Shown here piece after piece: positions 13,201 through 27,589 of a stretch of DNA of 64,000 nucleotides. A program made the translations under genes and the position numbers. Position 1 is the stretch's first letter. Each line of letters starts with the position of its first letter. The notes beneath the pieces were generated by a model that did no database searches, was not told where the DNA came from, and saw only the letters and a program-made list of their open reading frames with translations. The stretch comes from Nemertoderma westbladi. Lineage: Eukaryota > Xenacoelomorpha > Nemertodermatida > Nemertodermatidae. Where the stretch lies: NCBI GenBank assembly GCA_032718475.1, contig JAUCBJ010003079.1:1-64000 (forward strand). Direction: 5' to 3'.

Positions 13201-15424
13201 AATGTTGTGACAGCCACAAACAATTGTCGCAATGTTGTAACAGCCACAAACAATTGTCGTAATGTTGTGACAGCCACAAACAATTGTCCGAATGTTGTGA
13301 CAGCCACAAACAATTGTCGTAATGTTGTGACAGCCAAACAATGGTAGTAATGTTGTGACAGCCACAAGCAATTGTCGCAATATTGTGACAGCCACAAACA
13401 ATTGTCGCAATATTATGACAGCCACAAATAATTGTCGCAATGTTGTGACAGCTACAAACAATTTTCGTAATGTTGAGACAGCCACAAACAATTGTCGCAA
13501 TGTTGTGACAGCTACAAACAATTTTCGTAATGTTGAGACAGCCACAAACAATTGTCGCAATGTTGTGACAGCTACAAACAATTTTCGTAATGTTTTGAAA
13601 GCCACAAACAATTGTCGTAATGTTGTGACAGCCACAAACAATTGTCGTAATGTTGTGACAGCCACAAACAATTGTCGTAATATTGTGACAGCTACAAACA
13701 ATTGTCGTAATGTTGTGACAGCAATAAACAATTGTCTCAATATTGTGACAGCCACAAACAATTGTCGCAATATTGTGACAGCCACAAAAAATTGTCGTAA
13801 TGTTGTGACAGTCACGAACAATTGTCGCAATATTGTGACAGCCACAAACAATTGTAGGAATATTGTAACAGCTACAAAAATTGTCGTAATGTTGGGACTG
13901 CCACAAACAATTGTCCGAATGTTGTGACAGCCACAAACAATTGTCGCAATGTTGTAACAGCCACAAACAATTGTCGTAATGTTGTGACAGCCACAAACAA
14001 TTGTCCGAATGTTGTGACAGCCACAAACAATTGTCGTAATGTTGTGACAGCCACAAACAATGGTAGTAATGTTGTGACAGCCACAAGCAATTGTCGCAAT
14101 ATTGTGACAGCCACAAACAATTGTCGCAATATTATGACAGCCACAAATAATTGTCGCAATGTTGTGACAGCTACAAACAATTTTCGTAATGTTGAGACAG
14201 CCACAAACAATTGTCGCAATGTTGTGACAGCTACAAACAATTTTCGTAATGTTTTGAAAGCCACAAACAATTGTCGTAATGTTGTGACAGCCACAAACAA
14301 TTGTCGTAATGTTATGACAGCCACAAACAATTGTCTCAATATTGTGACAGCCACAAACAATTGTCGCAATATTGTGACAGCCACAAAAAATTGTCGTAAT
14401 GTTGTGACAGTCACAAACAATTGTCGCAATATTGTGACAGCCACAAACAATTGTAGCAATATTGTGACAACCACAAACAATTGTCGTAATGTTGTGACGG
14501 CCACAAACAATTGTCCGAATGTTGTGACAGCCACAAACAATTGTCGTAATGTTGCGACAGTCGCAAACAATTGTCGTAATATTGTGACAGCCACAAAAAA
14601 TTGTCGTAACGTTGTGACGGCCACAAACAATTGTCCGAATGTTGTGACAGCCACAAACAATTGTCGTAATGTTGCGACAGCCACAAACAATTGTCGCAAT
14701 ATTCTGACAGCCACAATCAATTGTCACAATGTTGTGACAGCCACAAACAATTGTCGCAATGTTGTGACAACCACAAACAATTGTAGCAATATTGTGACAG
14801 CCTCAAACAATTGACGCAATGTAATGACAGCCACAAAGAATTGTCGTAATATTGTGACAGCTACAAACAATTGTCGTAATATTGTGACAGCCACAATCAA
14901 TTGTCACAATGTTGTGACAGCCACAAACAATTGTCGTAATGTTGCGACAGCCACAAACAATTGTCGTAATATTGTGACAGCTACAAACAATTGTCGTAAT
15001 ATTGTGACAGCTACAAACAATTGTCGTAATATTGTGACAGCCACAAAAATTGCAGGAATGTTGTAACAGCCACAAACAATTGCCGTAATATTGTGACAGC
15101 TACAAACAATTGTCGTAATATTGTGACATCTACAAACAATTGTCGTAATATTGTGACAGCCACAATCAATTGTCACAATGTTGTGACAGCCACAAACAAT
15201 TGTCGTAATGTTGCGACAGCCACAAACAATTGTCGTAATATTGTGACAGCTACAAACAATTGTCGTAATATTGTGACAGATACAAACAATTGTCGTAATA
15301 TTGTGACAGCCACAAAAATTGCAGGAATGTTGTAACAGCCACAAACAATTGCCGTAATATTAGAATTAATCTTCAAATAAACTTTTAAATTTATCATCAA
15401 AATAATATAAGTGTGTAAATTTAC

Positions 15425-15553
15425 CTCTTTATCAGCGGTGAGGTCATCGAGCAGATCAACATCGCTTATGCAGATCGGTTGCTTATCAGGAGCAGCAGAG
15501 CCTCCCAATATCAACGGAATATTATCCGTTATGTCGTCAATTTCTTCGTTAAA
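15425..15553 (-). other. Exon-like module, copy 5
   Basis: 129 bp, with the same synonymous Gly-codon change as copy 3. It sits 5,318 bp from copy 4 because block 5 contains an internal 1,840-bp duplication. It is the source or twin of copy 7, offset 7,807 bp. Confidence 0.4.
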
Positions 15554-18110
15554 CTAGAAAAAATATAGATACATTGGATTGTGTTAATAAACAATGCTTG
15601 CAGGTTTGCAAAAAGTAACTCTTGCAAACCTCTTACCATGGTAGTTTCACACACAAAATCTCACAGCTAAAACTAACTGTGTTGGGACACTAACAAAATT
15701 TTCCGAATATTGTGACAGCCACAATCAATTGTAGTAATTTTGTGACAGCCACAAACAATTGTCTGAATGTTGTGACAGCCACAAACATTTGTCGCAATGT
15801 TGGGACTGCCACAAACAATTGTCCGAATGTTGTGACAGCCACAAACAATTGTCGCAATGTTGTAACAGCCACAAACAATTGTCGTAATGTTGTGACAGCC
15901 ACAAACAATTGTCCGAATGTTGTGACAGCCACAAACAATTGTCGTAATGTTGTGACAGCCACAAACAATTGTAGTAATGTTGTGACAGCCACAAGCAATT
16001 GTCGCAATATTGTGACAGCCACAAACAATTGTCGCAATATTATGACAGCTACAAATAATTGTCGTAATGTTGTGACAGTCACAAACAATTGCCAGAATGT
16101 TATGACAGCCACAAACAATAGTCGTAGTTTTGTGATACGCACAAACAATGGAGAAATTCTGTATCAGCCACGAACAACTGCTGTGTTGCAGTATGCCGTG
16201 CAACCGGGACAGCTACAAACAATTATCGTAATGTTGAGACAGCCACAAACAATTGTCGCAATGTTGTGACAGCTACAAACAATTTTCGTAATGTTGAGAC
16301 AGCCACAAACAATTGTCGCAATGTTGTGACAGCTACAAACAATTTTCGTAATGTTTTGAAAGCCACAAACAATTGTCGTAATGTTGTGACAGCCACAAAC
16401 AATTGTCGTAATGTTGTGACAGCCACAAACAATTGTCGTAATATTGTGACAGCTACAAACAATTGTCGTAATGTTGTGACAGCAATAAACAATTGTCTCA
16501 ATATTGTGACAGCCACAAACAATTGTCGCAATATTGTGACAGCCACAAAAAATTGTCGTAATGTTGTGACAGTCACGAACAATTGTCGCAATATTGTGAC
16601 AGCCACAAACAATTGTAGGAATATTGTAACAGCTACAAAAATTGTCGTAATGTTGTGACAGTCACAAAAAATTTCAGAATGTTGTAACAGTTGCAAACAA
16701 ATGCCGGAATGTTGTGACAGCCACAAACAAATGTTGTAGTTTTGTGATACGCACAAACAATGGAGGAATTCTACATCAGCCACAAAGAACTGCAGTGTAG
16801 CAGTCTGCCGTGCAACCGGGACAGCTACAAACAATTGTCGGAATGTTGATACAGCCACAAACAATTGTCGCAGTATTGTGACAGCTACAAACAATTGTCG
16901 TAATGTTGTGACAGCCGCGTACAATTGCCGGAATGTTGTGACAGCCACAAAAAAATTGTCGAAATGTTGTTACAGCCACAACAAATTGTCGCAATATTGT
17001 GACAGCCACAAACAATTATCGCTAGGTTGTGACAGCCACAAACAATTGTCGTAATGTTGTGACAGCCACAAACAATTGTCGTAATATTGTGACAGCCGCA
17101 AACAATGGTCGAAATGTTGTGATAGCCACAACAAATTGTCGCAATGTTGTGACAGCCACAAACAATTGTCGCAAGGTTGTGACAGCCACAAACAATTATC
17201 GCAAGGTTGTGACAGCCACAAACAATTGTCGTAATGTTGTGACAGCCACAAACAATTGTCGTAATATTGTGACAGCCGCAAACAATTGTCAGAATATTGT
17301 GACAGCAGAAAACAATTTTCGTAACGTTGTGACAGCCACACACAATTGTCGTAATATTGTAACAGCCGCAAACAATTGTCGGAATGTTGTGACAGCCACA
17401 AACAATTGTCGTAATGGTGTGACAGCCACAAATAATAGTCGTATTGTTGTGATAGCTACAAACAATTTCCGGAATGTTGTGACAGCCGCAAACAATTGCC
17501 GGATTGTTGTGACAGCCGCAAACAATTGTCGGAATATTGTGACAGCAGAAAACAATTTTCGTAACGTTGTGACAGCCACACACAATTGTCGTAATATTGT
17601 AACAGCCGCAAACAATTGTCGGAATGTTGTGACAGCCACAAACAATTGTCCTAATGTTGCGACAGCCACAAACAATTGTCGTAATATTGTGACAGCCACA
17701 AAAAATTTTCGGAATATTGTGACAGCCACAAACAATTGTCGCAATGTTGTGACAACCACAAACAATTGTAGCAATATTGTGACAGCCACAAACAATTGAC
17801 GCAATGTAATGACAGCCACAAAGAATTGTCGTAATATTGTGACAGCTACAAACAATTGTCGTAATATTGTGACAGCCACAATCAATTGTCACAATGTTGT
17901 GACAGCCACAAACAATTGTCGTAATATTGTGACAGCTACAAACAATTGTCGTAATATTGTGACTGCCACAATCAATTGTCACAATATTGTGACAGCCACA
18001 AAAATTGCAGGAATGTTGTAACAGCCACAAACAATTGCCGTAATATTAGAATTAATCTTCAAATAAACTTTTAAATTTATCATCAAAATAATATAAGTGT
18101 GTAAATTTAC

Positions 18111-18238
18111 CTCTATATCAGCGGTGAGGTCATCGAGCAGATCAAGATTGCCTATGCAGATCGGTTGCTTATCAGAGCAGAAGAGCCACCCAATATCAAC
18201 GGAATATTATCCGTTATGTCGTCAATTTCTTCGTTAAA
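18111..18238 (-). pseudogene. Exon-like module, copy 6 (1-bp deletion)
   Basis: 128 bp. One G is missing in the ATCAGAGCAG stretch, which shifts the frame in the middle of the module. Otherwise it belongs with copy 8: it has the IGNLDLLDD and ADIE variants. The splice-like borders are retained, so the lesion is confined to the coding frame. Confidence 0.45.
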
Positions 18239-21200
18239 CTAGAAAAAATATAGATACATTGGATTGTGTTAATAAACAATGCTTGCAGGTTTGCAAAAAG
18301 TAACTCTTGCAAACCTCTTACCATGGTAGTTTCACACACAAAATCTTACAGCTAAAACTAACTGTGTTGGGACACTAACAAAATTTTCCGAATATTGGAC
18401 AGCCACAATCAATTGTAGTAATTTTGTAACAGCCACAAACAATTGTCTGAATGTTGTGACAGCCACAAACATTTGTCGCAATGTTGGGACTGCCACAAAC
18501 AATTGTCCGAATGTTGTGACAGCCACAAACAATTGTCGCAATGTTGTAACAGTCACAAACAATTGTCGTAATGTTGTGACAGCCACAAACAATTGTCCGA
18601 ATGTTGTGACAGCCACAAACAATTGTCGTAATGTTGTGACAGCCAAACAATGGTAGTAATGTTGTGACAGCCACAAGCAATTGTCGCAATATTGTGACAG
18701 CCACAAACAATTGTCGCAATATTATGACAGCCACAAATAATTGTCGCAATGTTGTGACAGCTACAAACAATTTTCGTAATGTTGAGACAGCCACAAACAA
18801 TTGTCGCAATGTTGTGACAGCTACAAACAATTTTCGTAATGTTTTGAAAGCCACAAACAATTGTCGTAATGTTGTGACAGCCACAAACAATTGTCGTAAT
18901 GTTGTGACAGCCACAAACAATTGTCGTAATATTGTGACAGCTACAAACAATTGTCGTAATGTTGTGACAGCAATAAACAATTGTCTCAATATTGTGACAG
19001 CCACAAACAATTGTCGCAATATTGTGACAGCCACAAAAAATTGTCGTAATGTTGTGACAGTCACGAACAATTGTCGCAATATTGTGACAGCCACAAACAA
19101 TTGTAGGAATATTGTAACAGCTACAAAAATTGTCGTAATGTTGGGACTGCCACAAACAATTGTCCGAATGTTGTGACAGCCACAAACAATTGTCGCAATG
19201 TTGTAACAGCCACAAACAATTGTCGTAATGTTGTGACAGCCACAAACAATTGTCCGAATGTTGTGACAGCCACAAACAATTGTCGTAATGTTGTGACAGC
19301 CAAACAATGGTAGTAATGTTGTGACAGCCACAAGCAATTGTCGCAATATTGTGACAGCCACAAACAATTGTCGCAATATTATGACAGCCACAAATAATTG
19401 TCGCAATGTTGTGACAGCTACAAACAATTTTCGTAATGTTGAGACAGCCACAAACAATTGTCGCAATGTTGTGACAGCTACAAACAATTTTCGTAATGTT
19501 GAGACAGCCACAAACAATTGTCGCAATGTTGTGACAGCTACAAACAATTTTCGTAATGTTTTGAAAGCCACAAACAATTGTCGTAATGTTGTGACAGCCA
19601 CAAACAATTGTCGTAATGTTGTGACAGCCACAAACAATTGTCGTAATATTGTGACAGCTACAAACAATTGTCGTAATGTTGTGACAGCAATAAACAATTG
19701 TCTCAATATTGTGACAGCCACAAACAATTGTCGCAATATTGTGACAGCCACAAAAAATTGTCGTAATGTTGTGACAGTCACGAACAATTGTCGCAATATT
19801 GTGACAGCCACAAACAATTGTAGGAATATTGTAACAGCTACAAAAATTGTCGTAATGTTGGGACTGCCACAAACAATTGTCCGAATGTTGTGACAGCCAC
19901 AAACAATTGTCGCAATGTTGTAACAGCCACAAACAATTGTCGTAATGTTGTGACAGCCACAAACAATTGTCCGAATGTTGTGACAGCCACAAACAATTGT
20001 CGTAATGTTGTGACAGCCACAAACAATGGTAGTAATGTTGTGACAGCCACAAGCAATTGTCGCAATATTGTGACAGCCACAAACAATTGTCGCAATATTA
20101 TGACAGCCACAAATAATTGTCGCAATGTTGTGACAGCTACAAACAATTTTCGTAATGTTGAGACAGCCACAAACAATTGTCGCAATGTTGTAACAGCCAC
20201 AAACAATTGTCGTAATGTTGTGACAGCCACAAACAATTGTCCGAATGTTGTGACAGCCACAAACAATTGTCGTAATGTTGTGACAGCCACAAACAATTGT
20301 AGTAATGTTGTGACAGCCACAAGCAATTGTCGCAATATTGTGACAGCCACAAACAATTGTCGCAATATTATGACAGATACAAATAATTGTCGTAATGTTG
20401 TGACAGTCACAAACAATTGCCAGAATGTTATGACAGCCACAAACAATAGTCGTAGTTTTGTGATACGCACAAACAATGGAGAAATTCTTTATCAGCCACG
20501 AACAACTGCTGTGTTGCAGTATGCCGTGCAACCGGGACAGCTACAAACAATTTTCGTAATGTTGAGACAGCCACACACAATTGTCGCAATGTTGTGACAG
20601 CTACAAACAATTTTCGTAATGTTGAGACAGCCACAAACAATTGTCGCAATGTTGTGACAGCTACAAACAATTTTCGTAATGTTTTGAAAGCCACAAACAA
20701 TTGTCGTAATGTTGTGACAGCCACAAACAATTGTCGTAATGTTGTGACAGCCACAAACAATTGTCGTAATATTGTGACAGCTACAAACAATTGTCGTAAT
20801 GTTGTGACAGCAATAAACAATTGTCTCAATATTGTGACAGCCACAAACAATTGTCGCAATATTGTGACAGCCACAAAAAATTGTCGTAATGTTGTGACAG
20901 TCACGAACAATTGTCGCAATATTGTGACAGCCACAAACAATTGTAGGAATATTGTAACAGCTACAAAAATTGTCGTAATGTTGGGACTGCCACAAACAAT
21001 TGTCCGAATGTTGTGACAGCCACAAACAATTGTCGCAATGTTGTAACAGCCACAAACAATTGTCGTAATGTTGTGACAGCCACAAACAATTGTCCGAATG
21101 TTGTGACAGCCACAAACAATTGTCGTAATGTTGTGACAGCCAAACAATGGTAGTAATGTTGTGACAGCCACAAGCAATTGTCGCAATATTGTGACAGCCA

Positions 21201-23231
21201 CAAACAATTGTCGCAATATTATGACAGCCACAAATAATTGTCGCAATGTTGTGACAGCTACAAACAATTTTCGTAATGTTGAGACAGCCACAAACAATTG
21301 TCGCAATGTTGTGACAGCTACAAACAATTTTCGTAATGTTGAGACAGCCACAAACAATTGTCGCAATGTTGTGACAGCTACAAACAATTTTCGTAATGTT
21401 TTGAAAGCCACAAACAATTGTCGTAATGTTGTGACAGCCACAAACAATTGTCGTAATGTTGTGACAGCCACAAACAATTGTCGTAATATTGTGACAGCTA
21501 CAAACAATTGTCGTAATGTTGTGACAGCAATAAACAATTGTCTCAATATTGTGACAGCCACAAACAATTGTCGCAATATTGTGACAGCCACAAAAAATTG
21601 TCGTAATGTTGTGACAGTCACGAACAATTGTCGCAATATTGTGACAGCCACAAACAATTGTAGGAATATTGTAACAGCTACAAAAATTGTCGTAATGTTG
21701 GGACTGCCACAAACAATTGTCCGAATGTTGTGACAGCCACAAACAATTGTCGCAATGTTGTAACAGCCACAAACAATTGTCGTAATGTTGTGACAGCCAC
21801 AAACAATTGTCCGAATGTTGTGACAGCCACAAACAATTGTCGTAATGTTGTGACAGCCACAAACAATGGTAGTAATGTTGTGACAGCCACAAGCAATTGT
21901 CGCAATATTGTGACAGCCACAAACAATTGTCGCAATATTATGACAGCCACAAATAATTGTCGCAATGTTGTGACAGCTACAAACAATTTTCGTAATGTTG
22001 AGACAGCCACAAACAATTGTCGCAATGTTGTGACAGCTACAAACAATTTTCGTAATGTTTTGAAAGCCACAAACAATTGTCGTAATGTTGTGACAGCCAC
22101 AAACAATTGTCGTAATGTTATGACAGCCACAAACAATTGTCTCAATATTGTGACAGCCACAAACAATTGTCGCAATATTGTGACAGCCACAAAAAATTGT
22201 CGTAATGTTGTGACAGTCACAAACAATTGTCGCAATATTGTGACAGCCACAAACAATTGTAGCAATATTGTGACAACCACAAACAATTGTCGTAATGTTG
22301 TGACGGCCACAAACAATTGTCCGAATGTTGTGACAGCCACAAACAATTGTCGTAATGTTGCGACAGTCTGCAAACAATTGTCGTAATATTGTGACAGCCA
22401 CAAAAAATTGTCGTAACGTTGTGACGGCCACAAACAATTGTCCGAATGTTGTGACAGCCACAAACAATTGTCGTAATGTTGCGACAGCCACAAACAATTG
22501 TCGCAATATTCTGACAGCCACAATCAATTGTCACAATGTTGTGACAGCCACAAACAATTGTCGCAATGTTGTGACAACCACAAACAATTGTAGCAATATT
22601 GTGACAGCCTCAAACAATTGACGCAATGTAATGACAGCCACAAAGAATTGTCGTAATATTGTGACAGCTACAAACAATTGTCGTAATATTGTGACAGCCA
22701 CAATCAATTGTCACAATGTTGTGACAGCCACAAACAATTGTCGTAATGTTGCGACAGCCACAAACAATTGTCGTAATATTGTGACAGCTACAAACAATTG
22801 TCGTAATATTGTGACAGCTACAAACAATTGTCGTAATATTGTGACAGCCACAAAAATTGCAGGAATGTTGTAACAGCCACAAACAATTGCCGTAATATTG
22901 TGACAGCTACAAACAATTGTCGTAATATTGTGACATCTACAAACAATTGTCGTAATATTGTGACAGCCACAATCAATTGTCACAATGTTGTGACAGCCAC
23001 AAACAATTGTCGTAATGTTGCGACAGCCACAAACAATTGTCGTAATATTGTGACAGCTACAAACAATTGTCGTAATATTGTGACAGATACAAACAATTGT
23101 CGTAATATTGTGACAGCCACAAAAATTGCAGGAATGTTGTAACAGCCACAAACAATTGCCGTAATATTAGAATTAATCTTCAAATAAACTTTTAAATTTA
23201 TCATCAAAATAATATAAGTGTGTAAATTTAC

Positions 23232-23360
23232 CTCTTTATCAGCGGTGAGGTCATCGAGCAGATCAACATCGCTTATGCAGATCGGTTGCTTATCAGGAGC
23301 AGCAGAGCCTCCCAATATCAACGGAATATTATCCGTTATGTCGTCAATTTCTTCGTTAAA
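23232..23360 (-). other. Exon-like module, copy 7
   Basis: 129 bp, matching copy 5 as part of the large duplication offset by 7,806-7,807 bp. The one-base offset difference comes from an extra base near 22369 in the preceding block. Confidence 0.4.
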
Positions 23361-25633
23361 CTAGAAAAAATATAGATACATTGGATTGTGTTAATAAACA
23401 ATGCTTGCAGGTTTGCAAAAAGTAACTCTTGCAAACCTCTTACCATGGTAGTTTCACACACAAAATCTCACAGCTAAAACTAACTGTGTTGGGACACTAA
23501 CAAAATTTTCCGAATATTGTGACAGCCACAATCAATTGTAGTAATTTTGTGACAGCCACAAACAATTGTCTGAATGTTGTGACAGCCACAAACATTTGTC
23601 GCAATGTTGGGACTGCCACAAACAATTGTCCGAATGTTGTGACAGCCACAAACAATTGTCGCAATGTTGTAACAGCCACAAACAATTGTCGTAATGTTGT
23701 GACAGCCACAAACAATTGTCCGAATGTTGTGACAGCCACAAACAATTGTCGTAATGTTGTGACAGCCACAAACAATTGTAGTAATGTTGTGACAGCTACA
23801 AACAATTTTCGTAATGTTGAGACAGCCACAAACAATTGTCGCAATGTTGTGACAGCTACAAACAATTTTCGTAATGTTTTGAAAGCCACAAACAATTGTC
23901 GTAATGTTGTGACAGCCACAAACAATTGTCGTAATGTTGTGACAGCCACAAACAATTGTCGTAATATTGTGACAGCTACAAACAATTGTCGTAATGTTGT
24001 GACAGCAATAAACAATTGTCTCAATATTGTGACAGCCACAAACAATTGTCGCAATATTGTGACAGCCACAAAAAATTGTCGTAATGTTGTGACAGTCACG
24101 AACAATTGTCGCAATATTGTGACAGCCACAAACAATTGTAGGAATATTGTAACAGCTACAAAAATTGTCGTAATGTTGTGACAGTCACAAAAAATTTCAG
24201 AATGTTGTAACAGTTGCAAACAAATGCCGGAATGTTGTGACAGCCACAAACAAATGTTGTAGTTTTGTGATACGCACAAACAATGGAGGAATTCTACATC
24301 AGCCACAAAGAACTGCAGTGTAGCAGTCTGCCGTGCAACCGGGACAGCTACAAACAATTGTCGGAATGTTGATACAGCCACAAACAATTGTCGCAGTATT
24401 GTGACAGCTACAAACAATTGTCGTAATGTTGTGACAGCCGCGTACAATTGCCGGAATGTTGTGACAGCCACAAAAAAATTGTCGAAATGTTGTTACAGCC
24501 ACAACAAATTGTCGCAATATTGTGACAGCCACAAACAATTATCGCTAGGTTGTGACAGCCACAAACAATTGTCGTAATGTTGTGACAGCCACAAACAATT
24601 GTCGTAATATTGTGACAGCCGCAAACAATGGTCGAAATGTTGTGATAGCCACAACAAATTGTCGCAATGTTGTGACAGCCACAAACAATTGTCGCAAGGT
24701 TGTGACAGCCACAAACAATTATCGCAAGGTTGTGACAGCCACAAACAATTGTCGTAATGTTGTGACAGCCACAAACAATTGTCGTAATATTGTGACAGCC
24801 GCAAACAATTGTCAGAATATTGTGACAGCAGAAAACAATTTTCGTAACGTTGTGACAGCCACACACAATTGTCGTAATATTGTAACAGCCGCAAACAATT
24901 GTCGGAATGTTGTGACAGCCACAAACAATTGTCGTAATGGTGTGACAGCCACAAATAATAGTCGTATTGTTGTGATAGCTACAAACAATTTCCGGAATGT
25001 TGTGACAGCCGCAAACAATTGCCGGATTGTTGTGACAGCCGCAAACAATTGTCGGAATATTGTGACAGCAGAAAACAATTTTCGTAACGTTGTGACAGCC
25101 ACACACAATTGTCGTAATATTGTAACAGCCGCAAACAATTGTCGGAATGTTGTGACAGCCACAAACAATTGTCCTAATGTTGCGACAGCCACAAACAATT
25201 GTCGTAATATTGTGACAGCCACAAAAAATTTTCGGAATATTGTGACAGCCACAAACAATTGTCGCAATGTTGTGACAACCACAAACAATTGTAGCAATAT
25301 TGTGACAGCCACAAACAATTGACGCAATGTAATGACAGCCACAAAGAATTGTCGTAATATTGTGACAGCTACAAACAATTGTCGTAATATTGTGACAGCC
25401 ACAATCAATTGTCACAATGTTGTGACAGCCACAAACAATTGTCGTAATATTGTGACAGCTACAAACAATTGTCGTAATATTGTGACTGCCACAATCAATT
25501 GTCACAATATTGTGACAGCCACAAAAATTGCAGGAATGTTGTAACAGCCACAAACAATTGCCGTAATATTAGAATTAATCTTCAAATAAACTTTTAAATT
25601 TATCATCAAAATAATATAAGTGTGTAAATTTAC

Positions 25634-25762
25634 CTCTATATCAGCGGTGAGGTCATCGAGCAGATCAAGATTGCCTATGCAGATCGGTTGCTTATCAGGA
25701 GCAGAAGAGCCACCCAATATCAACGGAATATTATCCGTTATGTCGTCAATTTCTTCGTTAAA
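25634..25762 (-). other. Exon-like module, copy 8
   Basis: 129 bp, open. The peptide is a variant: GGSSAPDKQPICIGNLDLLD and a final ADIE instead of ADKE. Compared with copy 1 it has A-to-S, SD-to-GN, V-to-L and K-to-I changes. Confidence 0.4.
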
Positions 25763-27460
25763 CTAGAAAAAATATAGATACATTGGATTGTGTTAATAAA
25801 CAATGCTTGCAGGTTTGCAAAAAGTAACTCTTGCAAACCTCTTACCATGGTAGTTTCACACACAAAATCTTACAGCTAAAACTAACTGTGTTGGGACACT
25901 AACAAAATTTTCCGAATATTGGACAGCCACAATCAATTGTAGTAATTTTGTAACAGCCACAAACAATTGTCTGAATGTTGTGACAGCCACAAACATTTGT
26001 CGCAATGTTGGGACTGCCACAAACAATTGTCCGAATGTTGTGACAGCCACAAACAATTGTCGCAATGTTGTAACAGTCACAAACAATTGTCGTAATGTTG
26101 TGACAGCCACAAACAATTGTCCGAATGTTGTGACAGCCACAAACAATTGTCGTAATGTTGTGACAGCCAAAAACAATTGTCGCAATATTATGACAACCAC
26201 AAAAAATATCGTAATGTTGTGACAGTCACAAACAATTGTCGCAAGGTTGTGACAGCCACAAACAATTGTCGTAATGTTGTGACAGCCACAAACAATCGTC
26301 CGAATGTTGTGACAGCCACAAACATTTGTCGCAATGTTGTGACAGCCACAAACAATTGTCGCAATGTTGTAACAGTCACAAACAATTGTCGTAATGTTGT
26401 GACAGCCACAAACAATTGTCCGAATGTTGTGACAGCCACAAACAATTGTCGTAATGTTGTGACAGCCAAAAACAATTGTCGCAATATTATGACAGCCACA
26501 AAAAATATCGTAATGTCGTGACAGTCACAAACAATTGTCGCAAGGTTGTGACAGCCACAAACAATTGTCGTAATGTTGTGACAGCCACAAACAATTGTCG
26601 CAATGTTGTTACAGCCACAAACAATTGTCGTAATGTTGTGACAGCAACAAAGAATTGTCGTAATGTTGTGACAGCTACAAACAATTGTCGCAATATTGTG
26701 ACAGCCACAAACAATTGTACGAATGTTGTGACAGCTACAAACAATTGTCGTAATGTTGTGACAACTACAAACAATTTTCGTAATGTTGTGATAGCTACAA
26801 ACAATTTCCGGAATGTTGTGACAGCTACAAACAATTTTCGTAATGTTGTGATAGCTACAAACAATTTTCGTAATGTTGTGATAGCTACAAACAATTGTCG
26901 TAATGTTGTGACAGCCACAAACAATTGTCGCAATGTTGTTACAGCCACAAACAATTGTCGTAATGTTGTGACAGCAACAAACAATTGTCGTAATGTTGTT
27001 ACAGCTACAAACAATTGTCGCAATGTTGTGACAGCCACAAACAATTGTAGTAATTTTGTGACAGCCACAAACAATAGTAGTAATTTTGTGACAGCCACAA
27101 ACAATTATTGTCGTAATGTTGTGAAAGCAAAAAACAATTATCGCAATCTTGTGACAGCTACAAACAATTGTAGTAATGTTGTGACAGCCACAAACAATTA
27201 TTGTCGTAATGTTGTGACAGCCACAAACAATTATTGTCGTAATGTTGTGACAGACACAAACAATTATTGTCGTAATGTTGTGACATTCACAAACAATTAT
27301 TGTCGTAATGTTGTGACAGCCACAAACTAATACCAAAATGTTGTGGCAGCTGCTAACAATTGCAATAATTTTGTGACTGACATACACAAACAATGCCACA
27401 ATTAATCATCAACTAAATATTTAAATTTATCATCAAAATAATATAAGTATGTAAATTTAC

Positions 27461-27589
27461 CTCCTTATCAGCGGTGGGTTCATCGAGCTGATCAAGATCG
27501 CTTGTGCAGATCAGTTGCTTATCAGGAGCAGCAGAGCCACCCAATATCAACGGAATATTATCCGTTATGTCGTCAATTTCTTCGTTAAA
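27461..27589 (-). other. Exon-like module, copy 9
   Basis: 129 bp, open. Variant residues are KQLICTSDLDQLDEPTADKE at the C-terminal end. This copy begins the second spacer class, whose other end reads GTGACTGACATACACAAAC instead of ATTAGAATTAATC. Confidence 0.4.
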
